Notes under the pieces: model-generated | The model's database searches: none | What the model saw: the letters and a program-made list of their open reading frames with translations, nothing else | What the model was told of the DNA's origin: nothing | Position numbers and translations under genes: made by a program | In this document: positions 28,901 through 41,848 of the stretch, one piece after another | How the letters are laid out: the number at the start of each line of letters is the position of its first letter | Position numbering within the stretch: the first letter of the stretch is position 1 | DNA from: Diprion similis | Taxonomy: Eukaryota > Arthropoda > Insecta > Hymenoptera > Diprionidae | Assembly (NCBI RefSeq): GCF_021155765.1 | Contig: NC_060114.1 | Span: forward strand, 12,553,001 to 12,617,000 | DNA: 64,000 nt | Reading direction: 5' to 3'

Positions 28901-31900
28901 CGCTATCAAGGAAGCGTGTTCACTTAGCCAACGTTTTATCACTCCGTCCGGCATAAAGCCAACAATAAATGTCGTCGCTACCAGCCACACTGCCTAAAGA
29001 GCTTAATCAGTATTAGTAGTGCCCAGATTGTATAACTCCAATTTCTATTCTCTTCGGCGTAAAAAATCAATGAGTTTAGCCATCATCAAAATTACGACTA
29101 TTATTCTTCAAATGTGTAAACTCACCCCAATGAAACAGATGAGTATCCTTAAAGGGAGAAGGAAGCAGTATCGCATCAGGAAGCCAAACATCCATATGAC
29201 TGTCAACTTCCAAGAGATGAATTCGTAGTGTCTATTGGTTCTCGTTAAGAGATTCCAATTCTGTAAGTGTAAAATGACTTCATAGAAACGAGTTTCTCGA
29301 TAGCTAAGGGATAGAAAAAAAAAAAACCGAAATGCAAGGCGAAAAATGGTGAGAAATCTCCATGGACCAGAAACAATTAAAATCCATCATAACACTCAAT
29401 ACCTACTTTCGATAGTCATAGGTACTTGTGTGTACTAAGACTATCAGGGTATTGTTGATTAACCTCAATTATGATGCGATAATAAACATTATCGGTAATT
29501 CCCACCTTAAGTTCTTCGGCCTCGAACCTGGACGTTACTTCATCTTCAATAATCGCTTCGACGCCAGCCCTGATGTAATCCAGACAGGTCGATGTGTCGA
29601 ATTCTCGTTTCAACATCTCGAATGAGTCTTCTCTAGGTAAGCTACTCTGAAATAATAAAAATATCTTATACTATATACACAATTTTATCTGATTATTAGG
29701 TTTTTAAGCATGTGCGCATCGATTGATAATGAGATTTTGATATTTTGTATTCCTAATTCAATGTCATATCGTATTTTGAAATAATTAATCTGTACAAGCA
29801 ATCACCGAAGCTAGACAAGTCAAATCAATTTAAAAAAATTTTATTTCAATCTTCTAAAATTTTTCAACTTTTAAGGACATTACAAAATGTCTTACTTTTC
29901 TTTCGTTTGTTTTACAGACAGTGTATAAGCTGCTGTAGGAACAAAGTCTTGTATTCAAAACAAATATTTAGATTGTTACAATGACGACGTACGTATGTAT
30001 GTTCACAACAAAATCCCAGGGGAAAATTACTGTCTTAAATTTAATTATCGCCTCCAATATCAATGGATAACATTTTACCTCTTTGTTACCGTTCACTTCC
30101 AGTGTATTTCCATAAGAATGACTGTGATTATCATGATTGATGTGATTTTTGTTATTCATTTCTGGTTCTGGAACCATAATTAGGTCTTTCGACCTGGCGA
30201 TCACCGAATTTCCAAGTACTCCATTCTGTTTCTTCTCCGTCGCATTGTACTTTTTGTAATTTCTGGGAAAATTAGCAGATGTATCGTTTCCAGTATCTTC
30301 TGAGGCTCCGCTTTCATCCTCGCTTTCATCGGGTTCCCAATTTCTGTTGTTTTTCCTTACTTTTTCAATATTTTGTCTTCCAAACTGCAAGTCAGAAGAG
30401 GTAAAATTATTGTAAACTTATCACATAGTCATAGATTCAAGTAATCTACATTTCAAACAAAAATTTCAAAGTCGTCAGGCCATAGAATAAATTAATATGT
30501 GTGACCATGAATTCGGTACAGCTATGAAGAATTTGTAAAAAAATGTGACTTTGGGTGAATAAATAGAACCTAGAAATATATTTTGGGAGAAACACTGGCG
30601 TTGAGTTCATACCCATGAAAAAAACTAAAAATAGACTCCAGACGTCAACACTGACGATGAGTGCAAACTAACTTATGGCATAGCTGTTTATAGACTCCAT
30701 ACAACAGTTTCTAACTTCTGATAAATACAAAGATAATTCCAATCAATCTCGGATGAAGTAAGAATATTGCAGAAATATATCCACAAGAAGCATCTGAACT
30801 TTGAGCATTTTTTTTATGTGAATGGTATGAGTGATCAGTTTCAATTACGTCACAGATCAAGAAAATAATAAAGTAGCACATGCAAACTTAAAATGCAATT
30901 ATTCTTTAGCTTTGGTATTGTCTTATTTATCAATTGTTCCAACTTGTTGTTGCTGCAAGATACGAGCACTCTGATATATCCAGATTACGAATTACGGTCG
31001 ACAGAAAGATACATGTCCCTTCATATATTAATGAAACTCACACTTATACTTTCACTAACAAACAATGTAAATATCAAAGTTCACTGTTTCTTAAATCTGT
31101 CAAATTGAACGAATATTTTAGAAAACGCAACAATTATATTTATATATTTATTTATTTTTCTTTGCACATATTTTATTGTCAGGGTGAAAAGTAATTCAAA
31201 TTTTAGAACAACTCGTGCAATTTGTCCCGAATAGAAAAAATATACCTTCGTCTTTGATAAAGAAGGAAAGACTGACAAGAATCAAGTTCCGTATGTATGT
31301 CAATGTAGTCTGAGCTAAGAATACCTTTTGATGAGCATTTGCTGACTTTTACTCTAGCTTGTTGCATAAGCTGTTGTTAATATTTTGTCGACACCTCAGC
31401 TAAGGTCTTCAAAACTGATTTGGACAAGCACAGAAAAAGGAAAGACAAAGAAAATGAGAAAAGAATATGCAATATCCAATGAGAATCCATGGTATGCATG
31501 CATTGATTGTGCAATGCACATTGGCACTCGATTGTCCCGTCGCTGCTCAAGATTATTGCGCAATTTCATTGGTTCCTAAAGTAATTATGGAATTACTATT
31601 CCATTTGCATCATCAGCTAAAAGTGCCATACGCCTAACATGTGTTTACGATCGCAGAGTATTGTTCAGGCAGTAACAAAACGGGATAATATCAACGCCTG
31701 TCGATATATTGACTTTGATGAATAAATGTTTCTATTTTTTCAAACAAATTTCACAACTTTGAAACAGTCTTGTAAACATTTATTATTTCTAATTACTTGC
31801 ATGTGATTCGAACACTCATTTGTTTACCTATTTATTTCAATAATATACGGAATAACCCCATGACAACATGGAATAATAATACAGGTAGCACAAACACAAA

Positions 31901-34900
31901 AGTATAGAATCAATGATGGAGAAAAAGCCCAAACAACAATCAGTAATAAGGAAATGCATAATCAAGACTACATCAGCTATAAATGCGCAGCCTTTACTGG
32001 CAAGCGGACTCAAAAACAGATAATACAGCCGATTAATTAGAGCCAATCAAAAATTTTATTAAAAGTTTTTACATATTGCGACAGAGTTTCACGAAACAGA
32101 TTTCAGAGTACTCGTTTAACGTTTAAATAATTTCCATGAAATTTGATCAAATCTGTAAATGTGTTCGAATTACGCAAAAGGAGTCATGAACAAAGTCAGA
32201 AGTAATCAGAGTCATTAAAAAATTACTCCGTATTTTTCAAGTATTTGTCCAAAAATAGTCAGATATATCTTTTCAGTATTGAAATGACTGCAATTGCATA
32301 AAGAAACACAAAAAACTGGTATCGCAATTTAGGCAAGCACACATTGTGATATCTTAACAGCAACAAATAAAGACATTGCACACATACTTGCTATTTAACA
32401 CAATAGTGGAACAAAGTACACAGTCTCAAGTGAACACAGTAAATTGTTACAAGAGTGTCATCTATCGACAGCTGAACTGGGGTAGAGTGTACATTTGAAT
32501 ATTTTAATATACGACACAGGAAAGCATGAATAATCGCAGTCATTCAAGGCGATTGCAAGTCAAAAGTCATTCTCTTTTCAATTCACCACAGAAAAATTTA
32601 TCCTGATCGATAAGATTAGCAAGCGTTGAGTTACAATTATTTGTCGAATAAATACCCTCGCTAAGAATACACCATTAATTTAATTAGATAAGGCGATGAT
32701 GATATATCGCCGATAGTAATGGTTTGTCGTTGTTCAAAGCTCAAAAGAGATAATTAAAAACAACCAGGTGCAAGGGGTACTCGTTTATTACAAGCATAAT
32801 GCATAATGCCCTTTGAACAGTAGATAAGAATGTTATCTTATGAAGAAAAAAAGATTACCGCCAGAGTTTAATAGCAGTGCCACCTGATAATTGTTCTGTT
32901 AAAAACCACAACCAAGTTTAAAGTCTCTCGTAATACTTTATGAAAAACAAACATGAAGTTTTATAATGAATTAAGAACGAGCTAAGAGGTTGGTCAACTT
33001 TTTTTACTAGAAATTTTTTATTTTTTAGTCATTCTAAGCATCTAGACTAAAAGTCAAGTTGTAGAAGTAGATAATAAAGGCGAGGTAATAAAAAAAAAAA
33101 TGAAGTGATTGATGAGGAAAGGCTTCATAGTCATCAATTACTGATGATATTAAAATGTCAATAATATACATAAGCAGGCAATAATGCATAACTCACAGTC
33201 AACGGCAATTTTGAAATAGAAGGCAAACTTGTTTATCTCTAAAGAGAAGTTACTGGTGAAACGAAATCAATAAACGGAAATGAAATGGAAAACTTTGGTA
33301 ATACAGTAGTGAAAGTTTGTAAACGCAATTGCACAATATTATGACGTATAAAATATACAAATGATGTAGAATTGTCCCTTATCACTCTGGCCACATGGTC
33401 AACAGCTGACGGAGAATTTCAAGCAACAAGTGTACAATGACTTTAGCAAAATCAAGTATGCATGCCAAGAAATATCGGATATCTGACTGATCTTTTTACA
33501 AGTAATTGTTCATCTTGTGCCTTATATTTTGCAAATATACACACTTAGATGCAGACCAATTAGACGTATGAACTCAAGAAGGTTAAAAGAAGGGAAAAAA
33601 TACTGATAGAAACTTTAATTAAGATTCTATCTAAGCGACTGACGAAAAAACTATGTTTAAAGAACCTTAGAAGAATCTTTATTAGACTATGCAAATGGGT
33701 CAAGTTTTATCAATCGCGATTCTGAAACTAAGTGAGAAAAAAAAACTGATAACAAATTTTTTAATTCCGCATTTACGATCGTAGACGAAATAATTGATAT
33801 GACAACTATATCAATTTTACTGTCATTTATTTGCAGCACCTTATTCTCAAAACTCAAGTGTACAGTGCTATTAAATATTATAATTCATTCAGTACATAAT
33901 AGGTAAGGATTTACAGATAAACAATAACTCACTAGAGCTATATATATATAGGTGCCTTAATAAGCGAAATTTGAATAATAATTAATTAGCAAGTTACTAA
34001 CGGAATTAGTGAACAATCGAGAATTCTTATTTAGTAGCAGAATGTTGCGTAAGATAAAAAATTAACCGGTAAAACAACATTCTAGAAGAATTAAAAAAAA
34101 AGTTTTTTCCTAACGGTACTGACACTACACAAACGATACTTTATACGATATTCAACAAGATATACTAACAGCTTGGCAGTAGATACAAGGACACAATAAA
34201 TGGGAGGACAGCGTGATTTCTATTACGAATTATTGCTGGATATTTTTTTCCGACCTTTGCACAGACTTGTTACATACATAAAACACGTATGGACCTTAGC
34301 TCACCGCGCGTGTCGTGACTACATGGTGTTTATAAATTAACTTCGATTTATTACAGAATTAAACTTTCTTTCAAGCGAATTAAAAAAAAAAAACGTGGGT
34401 TAAACTTTGCGACAATAGCAGACGTGGAACGATTAACTTTTGTTCGTTGCTATTATCGCAAAAAACGAGTACATTGTCGCATTAGAAGCGTGAAAAAAAT
34501 TTATCATCACGAAACGAGATCCCGACACAGATAATCTGTTCTCTTCTAATTGGAAATTAATTTATACCTATCATGTTTTCAAACCCAAGCTCATTTACGA
34601 ATGCATTATCGACAACTAATACGCACGGATTTAGGCCGAATTCCTGAAGAATTACTCATTTTCACCTGATAAAAATAATATACGTACCTACGTACTTGTA
34701 GTACGTACGCCGAAGTTATAAAACGTCACGAAAGTGTGCGGCGAGGATTGCGTAAACATTAGATCGCGAGATAAAAACACGAGACATGAGACAACATGGA
34801 AACAGTTGTAGTTGGAAGTAGGTAAAGCTCAAAAGGCTCAAAAGGCTCAAAATATGGTGTGACACTGAAACTGCCAATGGAATGTATAGAAATCAAAGAA

Positions 34901-35915
34901 ATCATATCATGGCGATGACGGATGTCATCACTGCCCGTGGCGGTAATTTATTCGATTGAATTAGTCAAACGGAATTAAAGTCCGGAAGGTGAATATACCT
35001 AACCGCATTCAGATAGGCATAAAATGTGAAATTTGTCGGGCAATCGAAGCATGGCGGTAAAAAAATTAATTTCGTAAAAAAATCTATGTCTTGGATAAAT
35101 TCAAGATCGAAAAACGGCTGAAAAATCGAACGACATGAAGGACAAACAAAGATCATGTTGAAGTTAGTAACGTTTCATGATGAGGAAAAACCGTTATTTC
35201 GCGATTTTAGAATTATCTGAAATTCAGTAAACCGTAATAAAAGATAACGCGCTGATATTTCGAAATTTTAGTTTCCTCAAAATCATTGTGAAATTAAGGC
35301 AATAGTGATCTTATCCCCAATGTTTCGTTACTATAACGTTATCAACTTCAACCTTGCAATGAAAGTATAAATTACAGGAGACAAACTTCGCTGTAAGCGA
35401 AAAAAGGGCAAGACGTAAACAAATCGTAAGCCAACCATGGGTTGAAATCGAATTGGTGAAAAAATTTAAGGACTATCGTATGCACCATAGACAGTACGGT
35501 TACGATTTGACAAAGGTTACGTACAAATGCGGAATCGATTGCTCAGGTGTAGGACACTCGTTTGACAATAATTGATGATCATCTATGACAGTGAGTATTA
35601 TTGCCGGAAGGAAATGACGGCTGGATTATTCGTTTGGTCAATTGGACTTTTAACAAGACTGATTCAGCTTTATATCGAAGAGTATTATAGCCCTATGCAT
35701 TGGGAATTGTAGGCTGTCTCACGTTTATGAATACATAAAAATAGACCCGCTTTACTATTTACCTCGAAAATTGCTAGCAACAATTTAACGTAGAGCCTCC
35801 TGACACCTAGTGACTTTCCAATCGATGCCAAAAATAGGACTGCCAGTAGAAACATCAAAAACGGCGTCAACAGCAGCGAGAAACCCACCGACACCACCGA
35901 CCACAATAACGCCAT
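25971..35915 (-). CDS. Gpat4: Glycerol-3-phosphate acyltransferase 4 (GPAT3/4 type)
   Basis: An ER membrane acyltransferase making lysophosphatidate from glycerol-3-phosphate and acyl-CoA, the first step of glycerolipid synthesis. Exons in transcript order: 35915-35763, 30384-30079, 29646-29506, 29260-29126, then 28993-28757 or 27944-27711, then 26946-26831, 26749-26608, 26418-26210, 26058-25971. They join in frame to 508 or 507 residues. Features: an N-terminal hydrophobic segment from about residue 4 to 33; an acidic, Asn-rich linker from exon 2 that makes the protein longer than the roughly 456-residue human GPAT4; hydrophobic segments in exons 4-5; motif I NHTS(P/T)ID; FERSEVKDR; motif III FPEGTCINN; then VAIKYDPKFGDAFWNSSKY. 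The first intron is 5.4 kb. Two homologous fifth exons are present. The gene is divergent from the ATP synthase e gene. Confidence 0.93.
27711..27944 (-). other. Gpat4 alternative exon 5B (motif NHTSPID)
   Basis: A 234-bp, phase-0 exon encoding 78 residues from VMWLTACTAVVGY to NSYSL, with the canonical NHTSPID motif. The acceptor is TATTTGCAG|GTG and the donor TTG|GTACGT. It looks closer than 5A to vertebrate GPAT4 (VVGY, GRFK, GICVANHTSPID). It lies 812 bp downstream of 5A in transcript order. Both exons have the same phase at both ends, so either can be joined to exons 4 and 6. Confidence 0.88.
28757..28993 (-). other. Gpat4 alternative exon 5A (motif NHTSTID)
   Basis: A 237-bp, phase-0 exon encoding 79 residues from AVWLVATTF to TTFSL, with motif I written NHTSTID. 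It follows exon 4 after a 132-bp intron. The in-frame acceptor is CTCTTTAG|GCAGTG; using the second AG four bases later would give an early stop. It covers the same part of the family as exon 5B and is about 45% identical to it (35 of 78 positions by eye). The Thr in place of the usual Pro in motif I is distinctive. Confidence 0.88.
30385..35762 (-). other. Large first intron of Gpat4
   Basis: A 5.4-kb AT-rich intron with a GTAAAT donor and TTGCAG acceptor. No nested gene is supported. A small direct repeat, GCTCAAAAG in about 2.6 tandem copies of 10 bp, is at 34827-34852. Short open frames here have no recognisable products. Confidence 0.7.
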
Positions 35916-36779
35916 TTTGATTACTGAGGTACTGAATTTCTAAAGGCAACTGACCACGGAGAACACGAAGTAGACTAGACGATATCTCGCTGATTAGCGA
36001 GTCGAGGGACTTTAGAAGGGGGCAGGGATATAGAGATATCTAACGGAGGAAAATTGAACTTTTTCAACTTTTGACCGACCATGCACCTCGAAAATTCAAT
36101 CGGTTATACGGAACATTTTCAAACTGTATCAGATTCTGCTATATTTGTGCCACTGATCTCTAATTTGTGCACGTAGTTTACATTATCTGCTCTTCATTAA
36201 ACACCGTTTAGGAGTAACCTTGAAAATCTGTAATCAAGATAATTACAGTCGGTCAAGAAGGTGCAAGGCATTACCGTCAGGGCTGATTATTGGAATCTCG
36301 GTCGTACTAACTCATAGAACTTATACTACTACTAACTATACTCTTTGGTACTAAGAATAGAAAAATCGAACAGTTCGTCAAATATATTAACCTACTTAAA
36401 CTTTACTTTAAAACTTTGGAACCCCAGGGAGGGTATCTAAATGACGTCGATAAGATTAGAGATGAGTCAGACAGAACTTTCGGTTACTCCCAACGGCAAT
36501 GCACAGCACAAGATTCAAATTTACCGCTCCTGGAAACGTACACACTGCTATAGCATACAAGGCAGGTTACAACACGTTACAGTGGAATCGGCAGCAGTAA
36601 TTGGTACTACTGTCAAGAAGCCGCGACGGCCGAGGTGTGCGAAATACTAAGACGGGTGCCAGCTTGGAACTGGGACTCCACCGATCTGTGTATATAGAGA
36701 TCAGTGGTAGGCTCTCAATGTCGACCAATGAATAGTCTTTTCTCGCTGGAAGTGCGGTAGTTACATTTCGATCAGCAAA
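35916..36779. promoter_or_regulatory. Divergent promoter region, Gpat4 / ATP synthase e
   Basis: The 864 bp between two divergent start codons must hold both promoters. Two copies of a 13-bp sequence lie in opposite orientation: CCACTGATCTCTA at 36150-36162 and its reverse complement at 36695-36707. The second copy also forms the right arm of a local imperfect hairpin (36678-36707, 10-bp arms, one mismatch) about 70 bp upstream of the ATP synthase e start. No convincing TATA box is seen. Confidence 0.5.
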
Positions 36780-37451
36780 ATGTCGACCGCAGAGCTGAAT
36801 CCGAGGCCCGTCCGCGTTTCTCCCCTAATCAAGGTATTCCGGTATTAGTATTAGGGCCATAATATTTCGTGCTTAAAATTCTGTGCAGTGGTTTCATTCC
36901 GCTAATTATTTGTCATGGATAACTGACATGAATCATGTGTTTAGCAGACGATACTTTTGTACTCACAGTAGTTGCATTGCACCTAGCGTTACATAATTAT
37001 TCGTATAACGTTCGAATAAACAGTTGAAGAATTGACAACTTGTTTTCATTATCTCCACGAAACAGACAAAAACGCAACGGAGAGAAATAAACACACACCT
37101 GTGTTGTAACTGTAGTAAGTAATTCTGTATAATTTTTTTGTGTCATATAGTTCGGGCGATGGACCTTCCTTATTGCTGGTATCTCCTGGGGTATCTACCA
37201 CCAGAGAAAATTCACAAGAATTGAAGAAAATTTGCGAGAGATCGAGGCCAGGGAGAAGCCAATCCGTGATGCAAAAATAGCAGCGGAAAAGAAGCGCCTA
37301 GCTGACAGTAATTATCTAAGTTTTAATGTACCATAAAGAGTAACGGAAGCAGTAGAATGTTTTCTACTGCCATGTACTCATATCACCTGATTAAATTTAA
37401 TGTACGTAATTTTCAGTGGAGATGGCGTCGCTAGAAGAACAGATGAAATGA
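36780..37451 (+). CDS. ATPsynE: Mitochondrial ATP synthase subunit e
   Basis: A small membrane subunit of F1Fo ATP synthase in the inner mitochondrial membrane, needed in this family for dimer formation. Three exons, 36780-36833, 37151-37307 and 37417-37451, join in frame to 81 residues, the length usual for insects. The N-terminal PVRVSPLIKFGRW block is the subunit e hallmark. It is followed by a hydrophobic segment with a GxxxG-like spacing (FLIAGISWGIY, residues about 23-33), then a long charged helix rich in Glu, Lys and Arg. The start ATG is the first in frame before the signature block. All introns are GT-AG, with an ATATAG and a TTTCAG acceptor. Confidence 0.93.
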
Positions 37452-37627
37452 TCACCCGAACAGCCACATCTCATCCGCTCCTAGTGTACATTGGTCATAA
37501 TTTAACTGTAACATAACCGATAATCGGATTAATGTCTCTGTGCTTCTCATTGTATGCAATACGTACACCACTGAAAAGAAGCTTTTAATGGAAGTTATTC
37601 ACCAATTACTGTTACATATGTTTAGTT

Positions 37628-37633
37628 AATAAA
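37628..37633 (+). terminator. Poly(A) signal candidate of ATP synthase e
   Basis: An AATAAA lies 177 bp after the stop codon of the subunit e gene, in an AT-rich context. Confidence 0.5.
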
Positions 37634-40600
37634 TCAAACTGAAGGAAATCAATTCGTCATTTACTTACATCTGTAGATATTAATGTACACTTGCACTTTC
37701 GATGTCTGTCCGGCTTACTTCTCATGCCCTTGCCTATTATTAGTTCCAGTATTCAATATTCACTTAAAACTAGCTTGGAATACATAGTCAAACCCCATTT
37801 AAAAACTGAAAGATATACAGATTTGCAACAAATTCATTTATTTCAAATTTCGAGGACCGGACAACAATACATTTGATTGTATATTGTTTTAGTTCACAAG
37901 TGAGTTCATTTCAATTACGGACTTGATTGAAACATAGAATTTTTGTTAAATCGGATAGCCGAAACTCTTATTTCAAAAAACAAAACTAAAATTTGTAACA
38001 ATCCAATTTATTGAATATAAGTTTATAGGATTCAGCTGAGTCTGTCTTATCTTTCGTCGATAAAAAGGAAGGACTGTAAAGTAAAGCTGCTTAGTACGCT
38101 GCATCACCTTCAGATATCACCGCTAATCTATGAGGGATTTTTGTGAGAAGAAATTGCAGCTCAAGCGTGCAGAACCGGCTTCTACTCAACCAAGTTCTCA
38201 ACCTCTTTGCTAAAGAATGTCGAATATCCAGGAGTAGCCGTTTCCAAGTTCTTTCGTCGATACAGTCGGCCCACTCAGCGAAAATCGTAAATTTGTAAAA
38301 GAATTTTAATATAATCAAAAATAGGACTCTGAATCAAAAATTTTAAAGCAAATGTTAAACGTCAATTAACTCGTGTCCATAACGGCCTTGGCCCATGGAC
38401 CTCAAGAATTAACGTAAGCCAGCGTACAGTTCTTCCAGCGCTTTGTATACGTTACAAACTTACAATGTCGTCACGACGCGATAAGACCTCTCGGTTGGTT
38501 TTCAAACATGTAAAGAAAAAACCATAATATTTTCGATACGTACGTACAAAAATAAAATCAGCTCCACTCTGTACCTGGCAAATGTAATATTAGCGCTACT
38601 TTCAAACACCGATCTCGGTCCAAGATTTGCCTGTATGCACCGCTATGTGGCCCACAGAATTTCTCCAACACAGACACACCGGATATACATACACACGTGC
38701 AGAATGTGCATGTGTAATATGCACAGAGGGTAAGGGCGATCGAACCGCTGTGTGAAAGCGAATACATGCAAATATAATATCGACATTATTAAGTAGGACC
38801 AGGAGCCTGACCACCGGTACTGGGGATAATTAAGACTTCAACTGCAATAATGATAGAGTACACTAGTTAAGTACTTGCAAAAATGCAGCTATACATATAT
38901 GTATCAATCAAAATTCAAAATTAAGTGTTAAAACAATGCGCAAGTTTCATGTCATGTACATATTGTATGTATGCTTTATTGCTTCATCCGACTACTGGAA
39001 AACCCTCAATAATTCCTTGGATACATGGTTAAAGAACAACAAATACTGCTAAACCTATATACACGTATTTTCTCCCTGCAGTTTAGCTATCTCTTCCAAA
39101 AATTTCAATGATATTAGTATATTAGCTAGCCATCCTGTAATAAAACCTACGGTGAAATGTAGCCTTCATATGTAGTGCAGAACATTGAGGTATAAGAGAT
39201 GGGCGTAGGCGCGATCAGTACACATACGCACGTATACTTAGTGTGAATACGTACAATACGAGGCGGGAGAAAAGTCGAGTGCACTCTCATCGTTGGATAT
39301 ACACCAACCAAGTATACGTGGATGTTGTCACGGTTTCTCCGGATCGCCTTTTATGGTGAACGAGGTATCGCGCCTTCGTTCGAAGAAAATAAATCTCCAA
39401 TTCACACGTATACGTATATACGCAGGTATACATTACATGATCCACTTATTGCGATCGGGAGACAGAAAAACAGTCACGAGTATGCCTAACACGACTATAT
39501 GAACAATGAATTTCTTGTTAATTTTGACTCGGAAGCGCCGACTGTGTATATTATAACTTATTATTTTCTGAGAATGTGAATTCGAAGCAGATGTAGCAAC
39601 CGATCCACTAGAATTTGGTGCATCCAAATCGTTTATTATCTAGGCTCTAATGTCTAGACATTTAGTGACGTATTCTTGTATATCCAGAGTCATCGAAGGA
39701 CTCCCTAATTAGTCCCATTATACTGCAATAGTTACGTCACTGGCACAGTTCGTGCCACAACAGGCATGAGTGAACAGGCAGGTACATACCTCGTATCGCC
39801 AGACCAAACTCACTTTGGCGAGGACGCCTTCTGGTAGTGAGCTCATCGCCATTTACGGTTCATGGGACGTGTGACGTCACTCGTCACTCAATATGTGCAT
39901 ATTATACAATTCGTAAATACACGCGCCTGCGGCGCGTTCATGCCTGGCGATCGACACCTGCTTCTGTTGGTTTCGACTATCGTAATTCGGCCACAAGCCT
40001 CATTATAGCTTATCTAATCTGTGTATATGCTTATACCTATGTTTGTTCAAACATTACGCACATCAATACTACAATATGGGTCCCAGGCGCCCGCATTTTC
40101 ATGTGAAAGCATCATATTCGCATGAATTGCGGCTAATAATACGTTCTTCGTCTTTGTTTCAACACCATAATTTTATACTTACATTTCACCTGTTTTTCTA
40201 TCTACTAGCTGTTCTTTTTGTTTCACTATTTTTTCTTACCTTTTATGTTTACCGATCGGATATGTATAGATCAATTATTGTTTAAGGCGTTGGGTATAAT
40301 GAATGAATGAATGCATGCTGAATGGTTCAGCAGCAGGAACCATCAACCGGACGTAAAAGGCTCCGACCTCTAAAGTATCACCCACGTTTGGTACGCCTAC
40401 AGACTTATCTACCCACAGTTGAGAGTAATTAAAGTATTTTATACCGAAATATATTACCACAAAGTTCGATTTTTAGGATTATAACATTCGCAATATGTTC
40501 AACACAAAAACATTGAATTTTGTATAGATACGACAGAATATATCAACGATATCAACATCGTTGTTCAATTAATTTACGACAGATACAATACACGTAATTA

Positions 40601-41768
40601 TATTGACGTATCATATATACCGTTAGTATTATACTCGATATACTTGAGCGCGTTTTATGATCAATTTGAACAATATTAATTTCAGTAAAACTTTCTTGCC
40701 AATTCTTTTTTATTTATTCGTACCCAGAAAGAGAGAATATAATGGTAAAAACGAGAAACTATACCTACAACGAGGCGTGGTATAATATGCACGTTGGCAG
40801 TAACGGACAGAGGGCAATGCACTCGACAAGACTTAGAATACCATGGATATTTGAATTTCGAACACGTTGTAGCGTCGATAGACGACTGCAAGAGATCGTT
40901 AATTGACAATTCTTTAGTCGCGTAGGTATACACGTGGCATGTGATTAATGATGAAAATTTAGGAACATACGATCTAGACTACATTGAGATAGGTATGGGA
41001 ATTCCGCAGCATTCAGGTTTGTAGTCCCCAAGACGACGGGGGCACCGACGAGACAAAGAAACGACGAGAACCATCCCCCAAAGCTAACCTATAAATACAA
41101 GAGCCCACATGTCGAGTCTGGTTGAAATAAACCACCGCTGCACGACAGAATGCGTATGCTAAGGTTCTACAATCTTATGCTGGAAGTATTATAATATAAC
41201 AGATCCGCTATGCGTTCAAAATACGAATGCATATAGATTGCAGGACGAGAAATGATAGATCAGAACCATTTGAATCGTTTTTCGTCAGGGTTATAAAGCA
41301 ATAAATAACAATCTCAGCGTTTAGCATTAATTTATTACACTAGGTACACGTGTAACTATAGTTTGAAGGCACGGCTATTACTCAGGCTGTAGTATACATA
41401 TTAAAGCAAATGATCGATAGACGCAATGAGGTATGCACGCATTTTAGCGCCAGATCGCGAGATCTTTGATATACATCGATAGGTAGTTCGGCTTTAAGCT
41501 TCTATGAAACTTGAATTTACTGTCTGGACATCAACTTTAAGTAGCCGGTATATACCTTGACCAAAATCTAATTTCTATTTAACGTCTCGACGAACGATTA
41601 GCCCGATATTTGTGGAAAAGGTGCTAACTTGTTGCGTAGCATCGACGGAGATTGTGGAGTTGGTCGTTTGTCCGTACGAGGAGTAAAATTCAGGGAGTCG
41701 AAATATAGTCCGTAAGCATCGCAGCGTGAATTCTAAAGGCGATGACTCGGCTCCGCGTGTCGGGAGGA
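37634..41768. other. Intergenic spacer before the tubulin cluster
   Basis: No gene is firmly supported. A perfect TGACGTCA palindrome lies at 39872-39879, with no adjacent gene start recognised. One minus-strand open frame at 38091-38318 is listed separately. The rest is AT-rich sequence with scattered CpG-richer patches. Confidence 0.55.
38091..38318 (-). other. Unassigned open frame, possible terminal exon
   Basis: A 75-codon minus-strand frame. The first third is AT-rich and intron-like, but the last 60 or so codons (from WADCIDERTWKRLLLDIRH onward) have balanced composition and a helical, basic, Leu-rich pattern. A possible but weak acceptor (TTTTCGCTGAG) precedes this part, and a minus-strand AATAAA lies roughly 80 bp after the stop. 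No family is recognised and no upstream exon was found. It may be a chance frame or old transposon debris. Confidence 0.15.
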
Positions 41769-41802
41769 CCAATGGGCGCGGAGGCTGACGGGTCTATAAA
41801 AA
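41769..41802 (+). promoter_or_regulatory. Core promoter of alpha-tubulin gene 1
   Basis: A CCAAT box at 41769-41773 is followed by TATAAAAA at 41795-41802. The expected start of transcription is about 25-30 bp after the TATA box, that is about 41825, leaving a leader of about 120 bp to the start codon. Confidence 0.7.
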
Positions 41803-41848
41803 CCCGTGATCACCGGTCGGCGTGGCCATAACCGCTACATCGTTTAGA

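Noticed and set aside
28757-28993. Exon 5A of Gpat4 as a pseudoexon.
   Set aside because: It keeps an intact frame, correct phases, good splice sites and the NHxxxxD motif; a decayed duplicate would be expected to have lost some of these.
36441-36650. Frame of 69 codons in the region between Gpat4 and ATP synthase e.
   Set aside because: It lies in the divergent promoter region and shows no family features or codon pattern.
39872-39879. Perfect TGACGTCA site in the spacer before the tubulin cluster.
   Set aside because: No gene start is recognised close to it; an isolated 8-bp palindrome is weak evidence for a promoter.
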